A stretch of 52,992 nucleotides of DNA from CAZTPJ01 sp964614515 (GTDB lineage Bacteria; Planctomycetota; Phycisphaerae; Phycisphaerales; UBA1924). A model generated the notes under the pieces. That model saw only the letters and a program-made list of their open reading frames with translations, was not told where the DNA came from and made no database searches. The position numbers and the translations under genes were made by a program. Positions 8,357 to 17,429 of the stretch are shown one piece after another; position 1 is the stretch's first letter; the number at the start of each line of letters is the position of its first letter. The stretch spans positions 1 through 52,992 of the forward strand of contig CAZTPJ010000019.1 of assembly GCA_964614515.1 (NCBI GenBank), in the 5' to 3' direction.

Positions 8357-10174
8357 TCACACACACTCACGCACACACCGATCAATCCGCGCCAACACAG
8401 ACTCGCGCCCGAGCACCGCGAGCGTCTCGCCAAGGCCCGGGCTGACCGTCGTCCCCGTCAACGCCACACGCAGCGGCTGCGCAACCACGCCCATCCCGAG
8501 GCCGCGCGACGTGGCGAAGGCTTCCACGGCCGCCGCCACACCTTCCGGCGAAAAGTCCTCCACCCCCGCCAGCACCACGCGAACCTCACGCAGAACCTCA
8601 AGACCCGTCGGCGAACCCTTGCGCAGCACCTTGTCCACGGCCTTCGCATCAAACACGATCGCATCATCAGCAACCACCGCGAACATCGCACGCTCGGCCG
8701 CATCCACGAACGTCTTGCTCCGCGGGCGCACCGCGCGAGCGAGGATATCGAACTGGTCTGACGTCAGGCCACGGCCACCGGTGGCATCACGGCCCTGACC
8801 GATGTTCGGCGAGCGATCGCGCCCGCGTTCTCCGCCGCCGGGCGTGAACCGCGGGGCATACACCTCGCACCACGCCCGCCATCGCCGTGTGAACTCGCCA
8901 TCGTCCATCGCGGCGATGCCGTCCGCGTTGAACGCGAGGAGTTTCACGCGATCAAACCGCGAGTTGGTCTTGCCGATGCGCGGCAGATCAAAATGCTCGC
9001 ACAAGAACGCCATGTCGAACTTCTCGACATCGCGCCCCTGCGCATCCTTCATCCCCGGCGACCACCCCAGCAGCGCGATGAAGTTGCACACGACCTCCGG
9101 CAAGTATCCCGCGCGCCGAAAGTCCTCGACCGTCACTTCCGGCAGCGCAAGACCGATGCGCGACGCCAGCACCGTCAACACCTCGCCGTCGAGCTGCGAT
9201 CGCGAGTCCTTCAGCCAGTTCGCGATCTCCCCCGCGTCCACCACCTGCGGCAACAGACGCTCCACAACCCCGGCCGCATCAAGCCCGAGCTTCTTGCACG
9301 CCTCCCGCGCGGCTTTGTCCTTCTCGCGTTTGCTCATCTTCGCGCCATCCATCGTGAAGATCAGCGGCAGATGCGCATACACCGGCGTGCGAAAGCCCAG
9401 GGCCTTCTGCAGCGCGACGTGTCGCGGCGTGTTGTTCAGATGCTCCTGCCCCCGAAGCACATGCGTCACGCCCATGAGTTCATCATCAAGGACCACGGCG
9501 AAGTGATACGTCGGGAACCCATCCGCCTTGCGCAGCACGAAGTCATCCACGTGCGACGCATCGAACGCGATGTCCCCGAGCACCACATCCGCCACATGCA
9601 CCGGCTCATCCGGAAATCGAAACCGCACGACATGCGGCTCGCCCGCACGCATCCGCGCGACGCGCTGCTCGCGCGGAACATCGAGCGCGGCGCGGTCATA
9701 GCGATATGTGCCACCCCCGGCCGTGACGGCCTTGCGCTTCGCGTCGAGCTCCTCCGACGTTTCAAACGCCGGATACGCGAGGTCTTGCTCGATCATGCGC
9801 TCGATCCACTGGTTGTAGACCTCGATCCGCTGCGCCTGATAGAACGGCCCGACATGCCGCGGATCACCGCCGAGTTTCCCATCGCCGTGGTTCTGCTCAC
9901 CGTGCCACCGACCGCTGTCCTCAGCGGTCGGTGTCTTCAAACCCGCGTCAAACTCCGGCCCTTCATCCCAGTCGATGCCCAGCCACGCCAGGTCTTCGAG
10001 AATCCCCCGCGTGGAAGACTCCGACGATCGAGCTTGATCCGTGTCCTCGATGCGCAGCAGGAACCGCCCGCCACGGCCCTTCGCATACGCCCAGCAGAAC
10101 AAGGCCGTGCGTGCCCCTCCAACGTGCAGATGGCCGGTGGGCGATGGAGCGAAACGTGTGATGATGTCAGTCAT
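8357..10174 (-). CDS. gltX: Glutamyl-tRNA synthetase with in-frame insertions
   Basis: Class I aminoacyl-tRNA synthetase that charges tRNA-Glu. The HIGH-type motif is HLHVG at residues 15-19, and the KMSKS-type motif appears as AKMSKREKD. With 605 residues it is about 100 longer than usual. Much of the excess lies in two places: an insert of about 30 residues near 77-106, just before the conserved GPFYQ segment, and a Gly/Arg-rich linker (GGGERGRDRSPNIG) in the anticodon-binding half. The first insert is encoded by a perfect palindrome at 9906-9933. The ATG at 10174 gives MTDIITRFAPSPTG, the canonical start; the reading frame stays open further upstream but that part has no family counterpart. 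Confidence 0.96.
   Translation of the reverse strand: MTDIITRFAPSPTGHLHVGGARTALFCWAYAKGRGGRFLLRIEDTDQARSSESSTRGILEDLAWLGIDWDEGPEFDAGLKTPTAEDSGRWHGEQNHGDGKLGGDPRHVGPFYQAQRIEVYNQWIERMIEQDLAYPAFETSEELDAKRKAVTAGGGTYRYDRAALDVPREQRVARMRAGEPHVVRFRFPDEPVHVADVVLGDIAFDASHVDDFVLRKADGFPTYHFAVVLDDELMGVTHVLRGQEHLNNTPRHVALQKALGFRTPVYAHLPLIFTMDGAKMSKREKDKAAREACKKLGLDAAGVVERLLPQVVDAGEIANWLKDSRSQLDGEVLTVLASRIGLALPEVTVEDFRRAGYLPEVVCNFIALLGWSPGMKDAQGRDVEKFDMAFLCEHFDLPRIGKTNSRFDRVKLLAFNADGIAAMDDGEFTRRWRAWCEVYAPRFTPGGGERGRDRSPNIGQGRDATGGRGLTSDQFDILARAVRPRSKTFVDAAERAMFAVVADDAIVFDAKAVDKVLRKGSPTGLEVLREVRVVLAGVEDFSPEGVAAAVEAFATSRGLGMGVVAQPLRVALTGTTVSPGLGETLAVLGRESVLARIDRCVRECV
9906..9933. repeat. Perfect palindrome inside gltX
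   Basis: CACCGACCGCTG, a 4-base loop, then CAGCGGTCGGTG: two perfect 12-base arms inside the coding sequence. It encodes part of the extra segment (TPTAEDSGRWH) that other glutamyl-tRNA synthetases lack, so it looks like a mobile palindromic element accepted in frame. Confidence 0.8.
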
Positions 10175-10273
10175 GCGCCGAAAGGGTAGCGGGGCGCGCA
10201 TCGCCACCGAGGGTCGGGTGCTGATCGACCGCCCGATGATCCGATAGAGACTCCGCCACCCAGGAGTCCCCAC

Positions 10274-12775
10274 ATGAAGAGGGTTGCCGCGGCCGGCGTC
10301 GTCCTGTCCATTCCCCTGATGGCGGTTGCGCAGCCGTGCGCCCCCCAATGGTCCGAGCAATTTGCACCCCCGGCGCTCGTGTACACCGTCTTTCATGTAG
10401 CCGTTCACGATGACGGCAACGGGGAAGCGCTTCACGCCATCGGCAGCTTTGACGTGCGCGGCAAACAGGGCTCGGTGCGGTTCGCGGGGAAATGGACCGG
10501 CACACACTGGTCACCGCTGTGGGACTACTGGTTGTCAACACTGGTTGACACGGCGTCGTGGGATCCAGACGGGTCGGGTCCGCTGCCCCGAGTGCTCGTG
10601 GTGGCGTCGCAGGCACAGTCCTATGGATCGTTGCCGGCGAACTACATCGCCCAGTGGGATGGCATCGCTATGACTTCGATGGATGGCGGCATGGACGATG
10701 TCGTGTGGAGTGTGACGACGTTCGATCCCGACGGACCCGGACCCCAGCAGCGTCTGCTCATTGCTGGAGGGAATTTCAGCGTAGCGGGCGGAGTCGCTGC
10801 GAACCGCGTAGCGGCTTGGAATGGATCGGGATGGTCACCGCTGGGCCCGGGCGTCTCCGGAAACGTGAAGTGCATGTTAACCGTGGAAGCCGATGAACCC
10901 GGACACCCCGGTCCAAGGCTCTACGTCGCAGGGACAGGCCCACTGGTGTACTGGGATGGCAATATGTGGACCCACACTGGATGGAGCGACCTAGGCAACG
11001 TTCGCAGCATGGTCTGGTTCGATGAGGATGGACCCGGCCCGATTCCTCCATCCCTTTATGTCGGAGGTCATTTCTCCTCCGCGGGAGGTGTTCCTGCAAA
11101 CAATGTCGCTCGGTGGGATGGGTCAACGTGGTGGCCGCTTGGTGATGGTCTTGTCCGACAGTCGTTCAACGAAACGGTGATCAAACTCCTTGTGTTCGAT
11201 GAAGATGGAGACGGACCTCGACTCCCGAGGCTGCATGCGGTCGGGAGGTTTTCGGCTTCGGGGTCTCAACAACTGCCACATGTTGCCCGATGGACCGGCG
11301 CCGCGTGGGAACCGGTACCCGGCGCTCCTGCGTACGGCGAGCTGCACGGCGCCACAGTGATTCGCGACGACTTTGCTGGTCCAGGCCGCGAGAGCCTGTG
11401 CATCTGCGGATCATTCTATCAGGTCGATGGCCGAGTCATCCAGGCAATTGCCGCCTGGGATGGAACGCGCTGGCGCGGCCTTGACTCCGAGCATGTGCCC
11501 AGTATCCACAAGGGCATGAACGGTAGCGTTCAGGCGATCGCCAACTTCACGCCTCTTTGCGCGTCAGCGCCGAGCACCATTGTCGCGGGAGGATTCGTCT
11601 CCGCCGGTGGTACTCTCGTCAACGGCATCGCCGAATGGGACGGATTCACATGGCGTCCGCTTGGACCAGGCGCCGGCGGGGTCACCGGCGGATCAGGTGC
11701 GTACGTGAACGCGCTCGTCGCCATGCCGACCCCAAACGGGGATCGTCTGATCGTGGGCGGCAAATTCCAAAGTGCAGGTGGAGTTCCGGCGCGAAACGTG
11801 GCTGTGTGGGATGGCGTTTCATGGACTTCGCTTGGCGGAGGTGTGGGAACGGGGAACGAATCGGGAGTCCTTGCACTCACACGCTTTGACCCGGACGGGC
11901 CTGGTCCGGCCTCAGAAACCATCTTCGCAGCTGGCGATCTTCGCGGATCTCCGCGAAGATACTTGGCTTTCTGGAACGGGTCGACCTGGGTTTCGATAGG
12001 CGGAACCATCAACAACAGAGTGCGTGCTCTCGCCGTCCACGAAGGCCACCTCATCATCGGCGGCGACTTCGTTACGACATCATCGCCCCGACTCAATCAT
12101 ATCGCGAGGTGGGATGGTGCTACGTGGAGCCCGCTTGGCCCCGGCATGGACGGGCCCGTGTGGGGCTTGCTCGTTCATGACGGCGCGTTGTACGCAGCAG
12201 GCGGGTTCACAATCGCTGGAAATGTCGTGGCCAACGGCGTCGCCCGGTGGAAGGGTGAAGACTGGGAGGCGCTCGGGAACGGCTTCCCGATGGAGTGGTA
12301 CGAGCATGTGTACACGCTCGGCGCGTTTGATAATGGTTCGGGACCGATGCTCCTGGCGGGTGGGTACTTCGGAGTGCAAGGTCCATCGCCGATACGCAGC
12401 CTTGCACGTTGGACAGGACAGCAGTGGGAAGAATTCGGAGGCGGAGTCTTTGGCGGTGTATTCACTCTTCTGCCCCATGACCGATGGGCGGGGAATAAGT
12501 CCGAACCAACGCTCTACGTGGGCGGATCGTTCCTCAGCGTCGGTGGCATTCAATCGTCCAGCTTCGCGGCCATGACGTGCGCCACTTGCTACCCCGACTG
12601 CGACACGCAATCCGGCCCCGGCATTCTCGATGTCTTCGACTTCCTCTGCTTCGGCAACCGCTTCGACGCAAGCGATCCCTACGCGTGCGACTGCGACACC
12701 TCCACCGGGCAAGGCGCCTGCGACATCTTCGACTTCCTCTGTTTCAGCAACGCGTTCAGCAACGGATGTCCGTGA
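10274..12775 (+). CDS. Exported repeat protein with C-terminal GC-type dockerin module
   Basis: An 833-residue exported protein. A signal peptide (VVLSIPLMAVAQP) is followed by many copies of a 40-60 residue repeat of the form vgGxFxxaGGxxaxxvaxWdGxxWxpLGxG, consistent with a beta-propeller. Residues 772-833 form a paired Cys-rich module: CYPDCDTQSGPGILDVFDFL, then a second copy with CDCDTSTG and DIFDFLCFSNAF. From memory, planctomycete proteins with this tail are annotated as GC-type dockerin domain-anchored; it resembles the two calcium-binding loops of type I dockerins. The start has a CAGGAG ribosome-binding site 8 bases upstream. A paralogue lies at 51091-52992. Confidence 0.92.
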   Translation: MKRVAAAGVVLSIPLMAVAQPCAPQWSEQFAPPALVYTVFHVAVHDDGNGEALHAIGSFDVRGKQGSVRFAGKWTGTHWSPLWDYWLSTLVDTASWDPDGSGPLPRVLVVASQAQSYGSLPANYIAQWDGIAMTSMDGGMDDVVWSVTTFDPDGPGPQQRLLIAGGNFSVAGGVAANRVAAWNGSGWSPLGPGVSGNVKCMLTVEADEPGHPGPRLYVAGTGPLVYWDGNMWTHTGWSDLGNVRSMVWFDEDGPGPIPPSLYVGGHFSSAGGVPANNVARWDGSTWWPLGDGLVRQSFNETVIKLLVFDEDGDGPRLPRLHAVGRFSASGSQQLPHVARWTGAAWEPVPGAPAYGELHGATVIRDDFAGPGRESLCICGSFYQVDGRVIQAIAAWDGTRWRGLDSEHVPSIHKGMNGSVQAIANFTPLCASAPSTIVAGGFVSAGGTLVNGIAEWDGFTWRPLGPGAGGVTGGSGAYVNALVAMPTPNGDRLIVGGKFQSAGGVPARNVAVWDGVSWTSLGGGVGTGNESGVLALTRFDPDGPGPASETIFAAGDLRGSPRRYLAFWNGSTWVSIGGTINNRVRALAVHEGHLIIGGDFVTTSSPRLNHIARWDGATWSPLGPGMDGPVWGLLVHDGALYAAGGFTIAGNVVANGVARWKGEDWEALGNGFPMEWYEHVYTLGAFDNGSGPMLLAGGYFGVQGPSPIRSLARWTGQQWEEFGGGVFGGVFTLLPHDRWAGNKSEPTLYVGGSFLSVGGIQSSSFAAMTCATCYPDCDTQSGPGILDVFDFLCFGNRFDASDPYACDCDTSTGQGACDIFDFLCFSNAFSNGCP

Positions 12776-12837
12776 TACAGCGGACACTCCCGCGTACTCA
12801 TCGTCGTGGCACATGCTGCCATCAACCGGCTTACTGC

Positions 12838-13320
12838 TCACTTCTTCCGCCGATACTCCGCCTTCATGAACTGGAACCACTTGCCATCATCGCCCAGGCC
12901 GCGGGAGGTGAGCGTGCGAACATCATCGCTGACGATCTCGATGATGTCCTGATACCGCGTCATCTTCGTGGGGTCCGTGAAACTCGGGCCTGTCGTGTCG
13001 AGCGGCAGCACGCGCCCGGCCGCGTCCAGCGTGCCCTCATACACCCACATGTGCGTCATCATCGAGCCGATCCACGAGCCGACGAACTTCCCCTTGACCG
13101 GATCAAAGCCCAGTTGCAGGATCATCGAGCATGAATCGCCGCCGGGCATCAGCCCATGCCCTTCGCCGACGATCCACAGCCCGCCGATGCTGCGCACGCT
13201 TTCGATCCCCGACATCTTGTGCGGCGGCTGGTCCGGCCCCATCTCACCCGTGCCCTCAAACGTCCACTCGCCGACGAGTTGCTGGAGCCAATGATGCTCC
13301 TGCGTGGGTTCACACTTCAC
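12838..13320 (-). CDS. DUF1579 domain-containing protein
   Basis: A 160-residue protein of the DUF1579 family, lipocalin-like beta-barrel proteins of unknown function common in Planctomycetota and Acidobacteriota. Typical features are the opening HHWLQQLVGEWTFEG, the middle SVRSIGGLWIVGEG and the FDPVKGKFVGSWIGSMMTHM segment. The start is GTG, chosen because AAGGAG lies 6 bases upstream and the family N-terminus begins here. No signal peptide, so probably cytoplasmic. Nothing in the neighbourhood indicates its substrate. Confidence 0.9.
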   Translation of the reverse strand: MKCEPTQEHHWLQQLVGEWTFEGTGEMGPDQPPHKMSGIESVRSIGGLWIVGEGHGLMPGGDSCSMILQLGFDPVKGKFVGSWIGSMMTHMWVYEGTLDAAGRVLPLDTTGPSFTDPTKMTRYQDIIEIVSDDVRTLTSRGLGDDGKWFQFMKAEYRRKK

Positions 13321-13435
13321 GTTGGTCTCCTTCTCCCGCGCGGCCGTTCACAGCGCACGGATTGCATGACGCCATTTCGATCCCGCCGATCGGGATATCG
13401 CCAACGCCATACCCTATCACGATCCGAACAACGAG

Positions 13436-13657
13436 TCAAGCCCGGTCGTCGAGTTCATCCGGGTCGATCGGATCGCCGACATCCTGGCCAGTATCAGGAT
13501 CCGTGACGCCATCCTCGTACCAGACACGAATGTGGCGGCGACCGTTGATGTACCGAACTTCAACCATGATTGCGCCATCCTCGTTGAGCGAGGTCCACAC
13601 CAAGTTGCCCAGTCTGTCCGAACTTTCGTCGTGAACATCCTCCTGTGTGTATGACAT
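13436..13657 (-). CDS. Small acidic hypothetical protein
   Basis: A 73-residue acidic protein I do not recognise. It has a basic centre (VEVRYINGRRHIRVWYEDG) that looks like a beta-hairpin, and an Asp-rich tail (TDPDTGQDVGDPIDPDELDD). It begins 3 bases after the stop of the lipoprotein gene upstream and has a strong AGGAGG ribosome-binding site about 11 bases before the ATG, so it is very likely translated from the same operon. No signal peptide or membrane segment. Confidence 0.75.
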   Translation of the reverse strand: MSYTQEDVHDESSDRLGNLVWTSLNEDGAIMVEVRYINGRRHIRVWYEDGVTDPDTGQDVGDPIDPDELDDRA

Positions 13658-13660
13658 GGG

Positions 13661-15106
13661 TCACTGCCCTCCTGGGGATGCTGCGCGAATTGCGGTGACA
13701 AGTGCCAGAAAGACGGACTCGGTCTTGGGTCCGCTGCCTGCTTCGCCGGAACGATAGCGATTGTTGGCCATGGACAGCGCCCGCGCCGTGGCCAGCGCGT
13801 CAGGCGCGGTCGTCGGTTCGAGCATTTGTCGCACACGATCGTACTCAGCAGCCGTTCCAGGCATGTTCGCCACGGCAGTACGGACAATGGCAATCGCGCG
13901 GTCCTGATCCTGCGGTGAACCGCGAGCGAGCGTGGCGACTTGACTGTGCAGCGCGATGATGGCGATGTCCAGGTCTGACGATGGGCCTTGTCGAACTGAT
14001 GAGTACTTCGCCCGCCCGTTGAGCACATCGCGCGTCGAGAGCGCCGCCCCGAGCGACCCATCCTTGCGAATCTCATAGTCCACCGCGATGTATCCGATGG
14101 CCAGCGGCCGGTCGAATCGCTCATCAAGCATCACGCTGCGCGACGTGGCCCCCGCGAAGCGCACGCTGGCGCCGGGCATCGCGTTCGCCCCCAGCAGCCC
14201 CGAGTTGAGCGCCTCGCCGAGGGCCTCCTGCGATTCCGCCCAGCGTTCGATCGCGGACTTCTCGCTCGGCGCTGTGCCACTGACATCCTGCGCCACGCCA
14301 GCGTCAACACCACCGGAACCCTGCGACGTCCGCGTGATCGCCACCTTCACCCCGCCCGTCAGATACACACGCTGCACCACGCGAAGAAACAACGGCTCAT
14401 TCTCAGGACGCCCGTAGTTGTAATCGCGCAGAATCAACTGCGCGTCCGCACTCGAAGCCCATGCGCGGAGTTTCACGGCCAGATCCGCCGGGTCCGCCGC
14501 GTAGGTGTACGCATCCGCGATCGTCACCGAGGCCGTCGCCGAATCCGCCCCGAGCAGACCCACGCCGATGGGGATGGCCTGCACGGGGATCGCGGCCTTG
14601 AACCCGCCGCTGCGCTTGACATCCACGCTGTACGTCGGGAACGAGGCGCGCGGCACGTTGTACGACTGCGCGAAGGGATCCGCGATACCCGTCGCATCCA
14701 CTCGGCGCTTGAGTCGCGCATGCGCCTGGCCGCCGCTCGCGTAGTCGTCCTCAAAATACTGCGGCCCATAGAACGCATCGAACGCGGCCGTGGACACGTT
14801 CAACCGCGTCACCTGCACATCAAGCGGCAGATAGCCCAACGACTTGTACAACTTTTCCTGCTCGTTGCTCGGCAGCGTCACGAGAAACACATCGCCCGGC
14901 TGCAAGTCCTCGGTCAGCGGATAGACGGGCACCACCTGGGCCGCGCGAATCGTCATGCACCAGTCCTTGGCCACCCGGCGCATCTGGTCTTCGTAACTGC
15001 ACCCCGCCAGCGCGATGGCCGTAAGCGACAGAACAACGATGGCCCGCAGCATCGCGCATGAATTGCGCGAGGTCTCGAGCCTCTTACCCACGTCAAACGC
15101 GATCAT
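13661..15106 (-). CDS. Putative lipoprotein of unknown function
   Basis: A 481-residue protein with a lipoprotein signal: hydrophobic LRAIVVLSLTAIALAGC with a lipobox (LAGC) and mature Cys at residue 35. The start at 15106 is preferred over the ATG at 15052 because GAGGAG sits 7 bases before it, while 15052 has no ribosome-binding site; this gives an unusually long n-region of about 20 residues with several Lys and Arg. The body has no domain I recognise. The segment YIAVDYEIRKDGSLGAALST may be beta-structured, and the last 100 residues are helical. It is followed by the 73-residue gene 3 bp downstream. Probably anchored in a membrane facing the periplasm. Confidence 0.82.
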   Translation of the reverse strand: MIAFDVGKRLETSRNSCAMLRAIVVLSLTAIALAGCSYEDQMRRVAKDWCMTIRAAQVVPVYPLTEDLQPGDVFLVTLPSNEQEKLYKSLGYLPLDVQVTRLNVSTAAFDAFYGPQYFEDDYASGGQAHARLKRRVDATGIADPFAQSYNVPRASFPTYSVDVKRSGGFKAAIPVQAIPIGVGLLGADSATASVTIADAYTYAADPADLAVKLRAWASSADAQLILRDYNYGRPENEPLFLRVVQRVYLTGGVKVAITRTSQGSGGVDAGVAQDVSGTAPSEKSAIERWAESQEALGEALNSGLLGANAMPGASVRFAGATSRSVMLDERFDRPLAIGYIAVDYEIRKDGSLGAALSTRDVLNGRAKYSSVRQGPSSDLDIAIIALHSQVATLARGSPQDQDRAIAIVRTAVANMPGTAAEYDRVRQMLEPTTAPDALATARALSMANNRYRSGEAGSGPKTESVFLALVTAIRAASPGGQ

Positions 15107-15298
15107 GGAATGTCTCCTCTTTCTGCTCCCGCGCGGATGGATGAGTGCCGAAGCGCGGGTTGGCTGATGCTACCACTCTCAAGGGTGAGCAACAAGCGAG
15201 CCGCGTATTCATCCCTCACGAGCAAGTAGCCCGACCATCCGTGGCGCGTGGCATGGGCAAGCCAGCAGGCTTGCCCGTGCATGGACTGTCTACAGCGC

Positions 15299-15398
15299 NN
15301 NNNNNNNNNNNNNNNNNNNNNNNNNNNNNNNNNNNNNNNNNNNNNNNNNNNNNNNNNNNNNNNNNNNNNNNNNNNNNNNNNNNNNNNNNNNNNNNNNN
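15299..15398. other. Assembly gap of 100 N
   Basis: Exactly 100 N characters. Both flanks are halves of the same tandem repeat, so the size is probably a placeholder and not a measured length. Confidence 0.98.
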
Positions 15399-15593
15399 TC
15401 GAAGTCGCCTCTGGCGACTTCGATGGCACGATCATCGCAAGAAGCCCGACCGTCAGGAAGGGCTTAGTCGCGCACACCGCCGTGAACGCTCAGCGCGTGG
15501 CATGGGCAAGCCAGCAGGCTTGCCCGTGCATGGACTGTCTACAGCGCAAAGCATCGAAGTCGCCTCTGGCGACTTCGATGGCACGATCATCGC

Positions 15594-15622
15594 AAGAAGC
15601 CCGACCGTGAGGGAGGGCTTGG
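15594..15622 (+). repeat. 29-bp inverted repeat, left copy
   Basis: AAGAAGCCCGACCGTGAGGG and the next nine bases are exactly reverse-complementary to 15725-15753. A diverged copy with CCGTCAGGAAGGG lies at 15439-15465 in the previous tandem unit. Confidence 0.85.
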
Positions 15623-15724
15623 CCGCGCACAGGTGCGTAAGAGCGTTCCTTCGCGGCCTTCGTCGCAATCGAGTGTCCCGCGTGACGCAGCAAGCACCCG
15701 TACTTCCGGCGCCCCCACCCGCCA

Positions 15725-15753
15725 CCAAGCCCTCCCTCACGGTCGGGCTTCTT
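15725..15753 (-). repeat. 29-bp inverted repeat, right copy, overlapping the purH stop
   Basis: Exact reverse complement of 15594-15622. Its last two bases are the first two of the purH stop codon (TAA on the minus strand at 15754-15752), so the element abuts or supplies the end of the gene. Confidence 0.85.
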
Positions 15754-17344
15754 AGTGGCGAAATGCACGCACGCCCGTGATGATGCACGTCACGCCCCGC
15801 TCCTGGCACAGCGCGATCGTCTCTTCATCGCGCTTTGAGCCGCCCGGATGCACGATCATCTTCACCCCCGCATCAATCAAAAGCCGCGGGCCATCGGCGA
15901 ACGGGAAGAATCCATCGCTGACGGCGATGGCCCCGCGCGCCGCGTCGCCCGCCTTCGCAACCGCGAATCGACACGCGGCCAGCCGATCCATCTGCCCCGC
16001 GCCAACGCCGCACACACGCAGCGCTCCGCCCAACGCCCCGCCAATCACCACCGCATTGCTCGACACCGCGCGACACGCCAGCGACAGCATCGCCGCATCG
16101 CGCAGCACATCATCAGCTACCGCCGGCCCGGCCGCGTGTCGCCACATTGCCGTGTCCGGCAGACGATTGTCCAGGTCCTGCACCAGCATCCCGCCGGGAA
16201 TCGAGCGATACTGCAACTTGCGCGTCGCGCTGCCCGCTCGCTCACCCACCGCCAGCAATCGCACGTTCGCCCATCGCCCGCGCAACCGCCTCAGCGCTGA
16301 CTCATCAAACTCCGGCGCGATGACAACCTCAAAAAACCGATCCTCGGCCGTGATGATCTCCGCCGCCGCCGCATCCAGCGTGCGATTCACCGCCAATATC
16401 CCGCCATACGCCGCGATCGCATCGCCCGAAATCGCGCCCGACACCGCGTCGGCCAGCGTGTCCGCACACGCCGCGCCGCACGGGTTCATGTGTTTGATGA
16501 CGGCCGCGCCGCACCGCGCCCCATCGAGCCGACGCATCGCCTTGACGAGTTCAAGCGCGGCCGATGCATCCAGGATGTTGTTGTAACTCAGGTCCTTCCC
16601 GTGCAACTGCTGCGCGTTGACGATCGTCGGGCCTGTGCTCGCCGGATCGCGATACAGCGCGGCCTCCTGATGCGGATTCTCGCCATAGCGCAGTTCATCA
16701 ACCTTGACATAGCCAAGCCGAAGCACCTGCGGAAACGCGGTGATCGACGCACGCCCAAGATACGACGCGATCGCCGCGTCATACTCGCTCACGCGACCAA
16801 ACGCCGACGCCGCAAGTTCCGCACGCAAACGATGCGTCGTCTGACCATCGTTCGCCGCCAGTTCCGAAATTACACGGTCATACTGCGACACGGCCGTCAC
16901 CACCGTCACCCACCCGTAATTCTTCGCCGCCGAGCGGATCATGCTCGGCCCGCCGATGTCGATCTGCTCGATCGCCTCGTGCATCTGCACGCCGGGTCGG
17001 CTGATCGTCCGCTCGAAGGGGTACAGGTTGACACACACCAGGTCGATAGGCTCGATCCTGTGCTGGGCCATCTGGCGGGCGTGCTGCGGATCATCGCGAA
17101 GGCCCAGCAGTGCCCCGTGGACCATCGGGTGCAGGGTCTTGACGCGCCCGGAAAGCATCTCCGGGAAACCCGTCAGTTGCTCGATCGGCATCACCGGCAG
17201 GCCCGCGTCGGAAAGGGCCGCGGCCGTGCCGCCCGTGGAGATGATCTGGACGCCCCTCGCGGCCAGAGCACGGGCGAAGGGGACAAGATCGCTCTTGTCG
17301 CTGACGGAAATCAAGGCACGTCGGATGGGAACCAGGTCAGGCAT
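15752..17344 (-). CDS. purH: Bifunctional AICAR transformylase / IMP cyclohydrolase
   Basis: PurH catalyses the last two steps of IMP synthesis: formyl transfer from 10-formyl-THF to AICAR, then ring closure of FAICAR. This 530-residue protein has normal length. The N-terminal MGS-like cyclohydrolase domain shows ALISVSDKSDL, STGGTAAAL, RVKTLHPMVHGALL and IDIGGPSMIRSAAKNY. The transformylase domain has the conserved KHMNPCG near residue 280 and ends in ITGVRAFRH. The ATG at 17344 gives the family N-terminus; the frame is open further upstream but without homology, and no Shine-Dalgarno is visible. The stop codon overlaps the end of an inverted repeat. Confidence 0.97.
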   Translation of the reverse strand: MPDLVPIRRALISVSDKSDLVPFARALAARGVQIISTGGTAAALSDAGLPVMPIEQLTGFPEMLSGRVKTLHPMVHGALLGLRDDPQHARQMAQHRIEPIDLVCVNLYPFERTISRPGVQMHEAIEQIDIGGPSMIRSAAKNYGWVTVVTAVSQYDRVISELAANDGQTTHRLRAELAASAFGRVSEYDAAIASYLGRASITAFPQVLRLGYVKVDELRYGENPHQEAALYRDPASTGPTIVNAQQLHGKDLSYNNILDASAALELVKAMRRLDGARCGAAVIKHMNPCGAACADTLADAVSGAISGDAIAAYGGILAVNRTLDAAAAEIITAEDRFFEVVIAPEFDESALRRLRGRWANVRLLAVGERAGSATRKLQYRSIPGGMLVQDLDNRLPDTAMWRHAAGPAVADDVLRDAAMLSLACRAVSSNAVVIGGALGGALRVCGVGAGQMDRLAACRFAVAKAGDAARGAIAVSDGFFPFADGPRLLIDAGVKMIVHPGGSKRDEETIALCQERGVTCIITGVRAFRH

Positions 17345-17404
17345 GTCGCCATATCGAAGCGCCCTCGGAGGTGGATGTCGAGTGGCGGCGATTCGCCTCC
17401 CGGG

Positions 17405-17429
17405 TGGACCGCTCGCTCCGCGAGCGGTC
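17405..17429. repeat. Perfect GC-rich hairpin
   Basis: GGACCGCTCGC-TCC-GCGAGCGGTCC, two 11-base arms. The same core (CCGCTCGC...GCGAGCGG) recurs at 19767-19785 and, with one change, at 19797-19815, so it is a dispersed element. Confidence 0.8.

Larger units (their letters stand above)
15244..15622. repeat. Tandem repeat of about 155 bp, interrupted by the gap
   Basis: The block from 15244 to 15298 recurs from 15493 to 15547, and the block starting at 15399 recurs at 15554, giving a period of 155 bp. Each unit contains the hairpins TCGAAGTCGCC-TCT-GGCGACTTCGA and GGCAAGCC-AGCA-GGCTTGCC. In the complete copy only 6 bases separate the two halves, so the 100 Ns stand for those 6 bases plus an unknown whole number of units. 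Confidence 0.88.
15107..15751. other. Repeat-rich intergenic stretch containing an assembly gap
   Basis: About 645 bp between the lipoprotein gene and purH without a supportable gene. It holds a 155-bp direct repeat split by an assembly gap, several perfect hairpins, and a 29-bp inverted repeat pair whose right copy reaches the purH stop codon. ORFs through it change content with each repeat copy and show no coding signal. Confidence 0.75.

Noticed and set aside
9466..10189. Extended + strand ORFs across gltX
   Set aside because: Shadow frames; gltX motifs are unequivocal on the minus strand.
15244..15622. CRISPR-like array in the repeat region
   Set aside because: The repeats are direct copies of a 155-bp unit with no short repeat / unique spacer pattern and no cas genes nearby.
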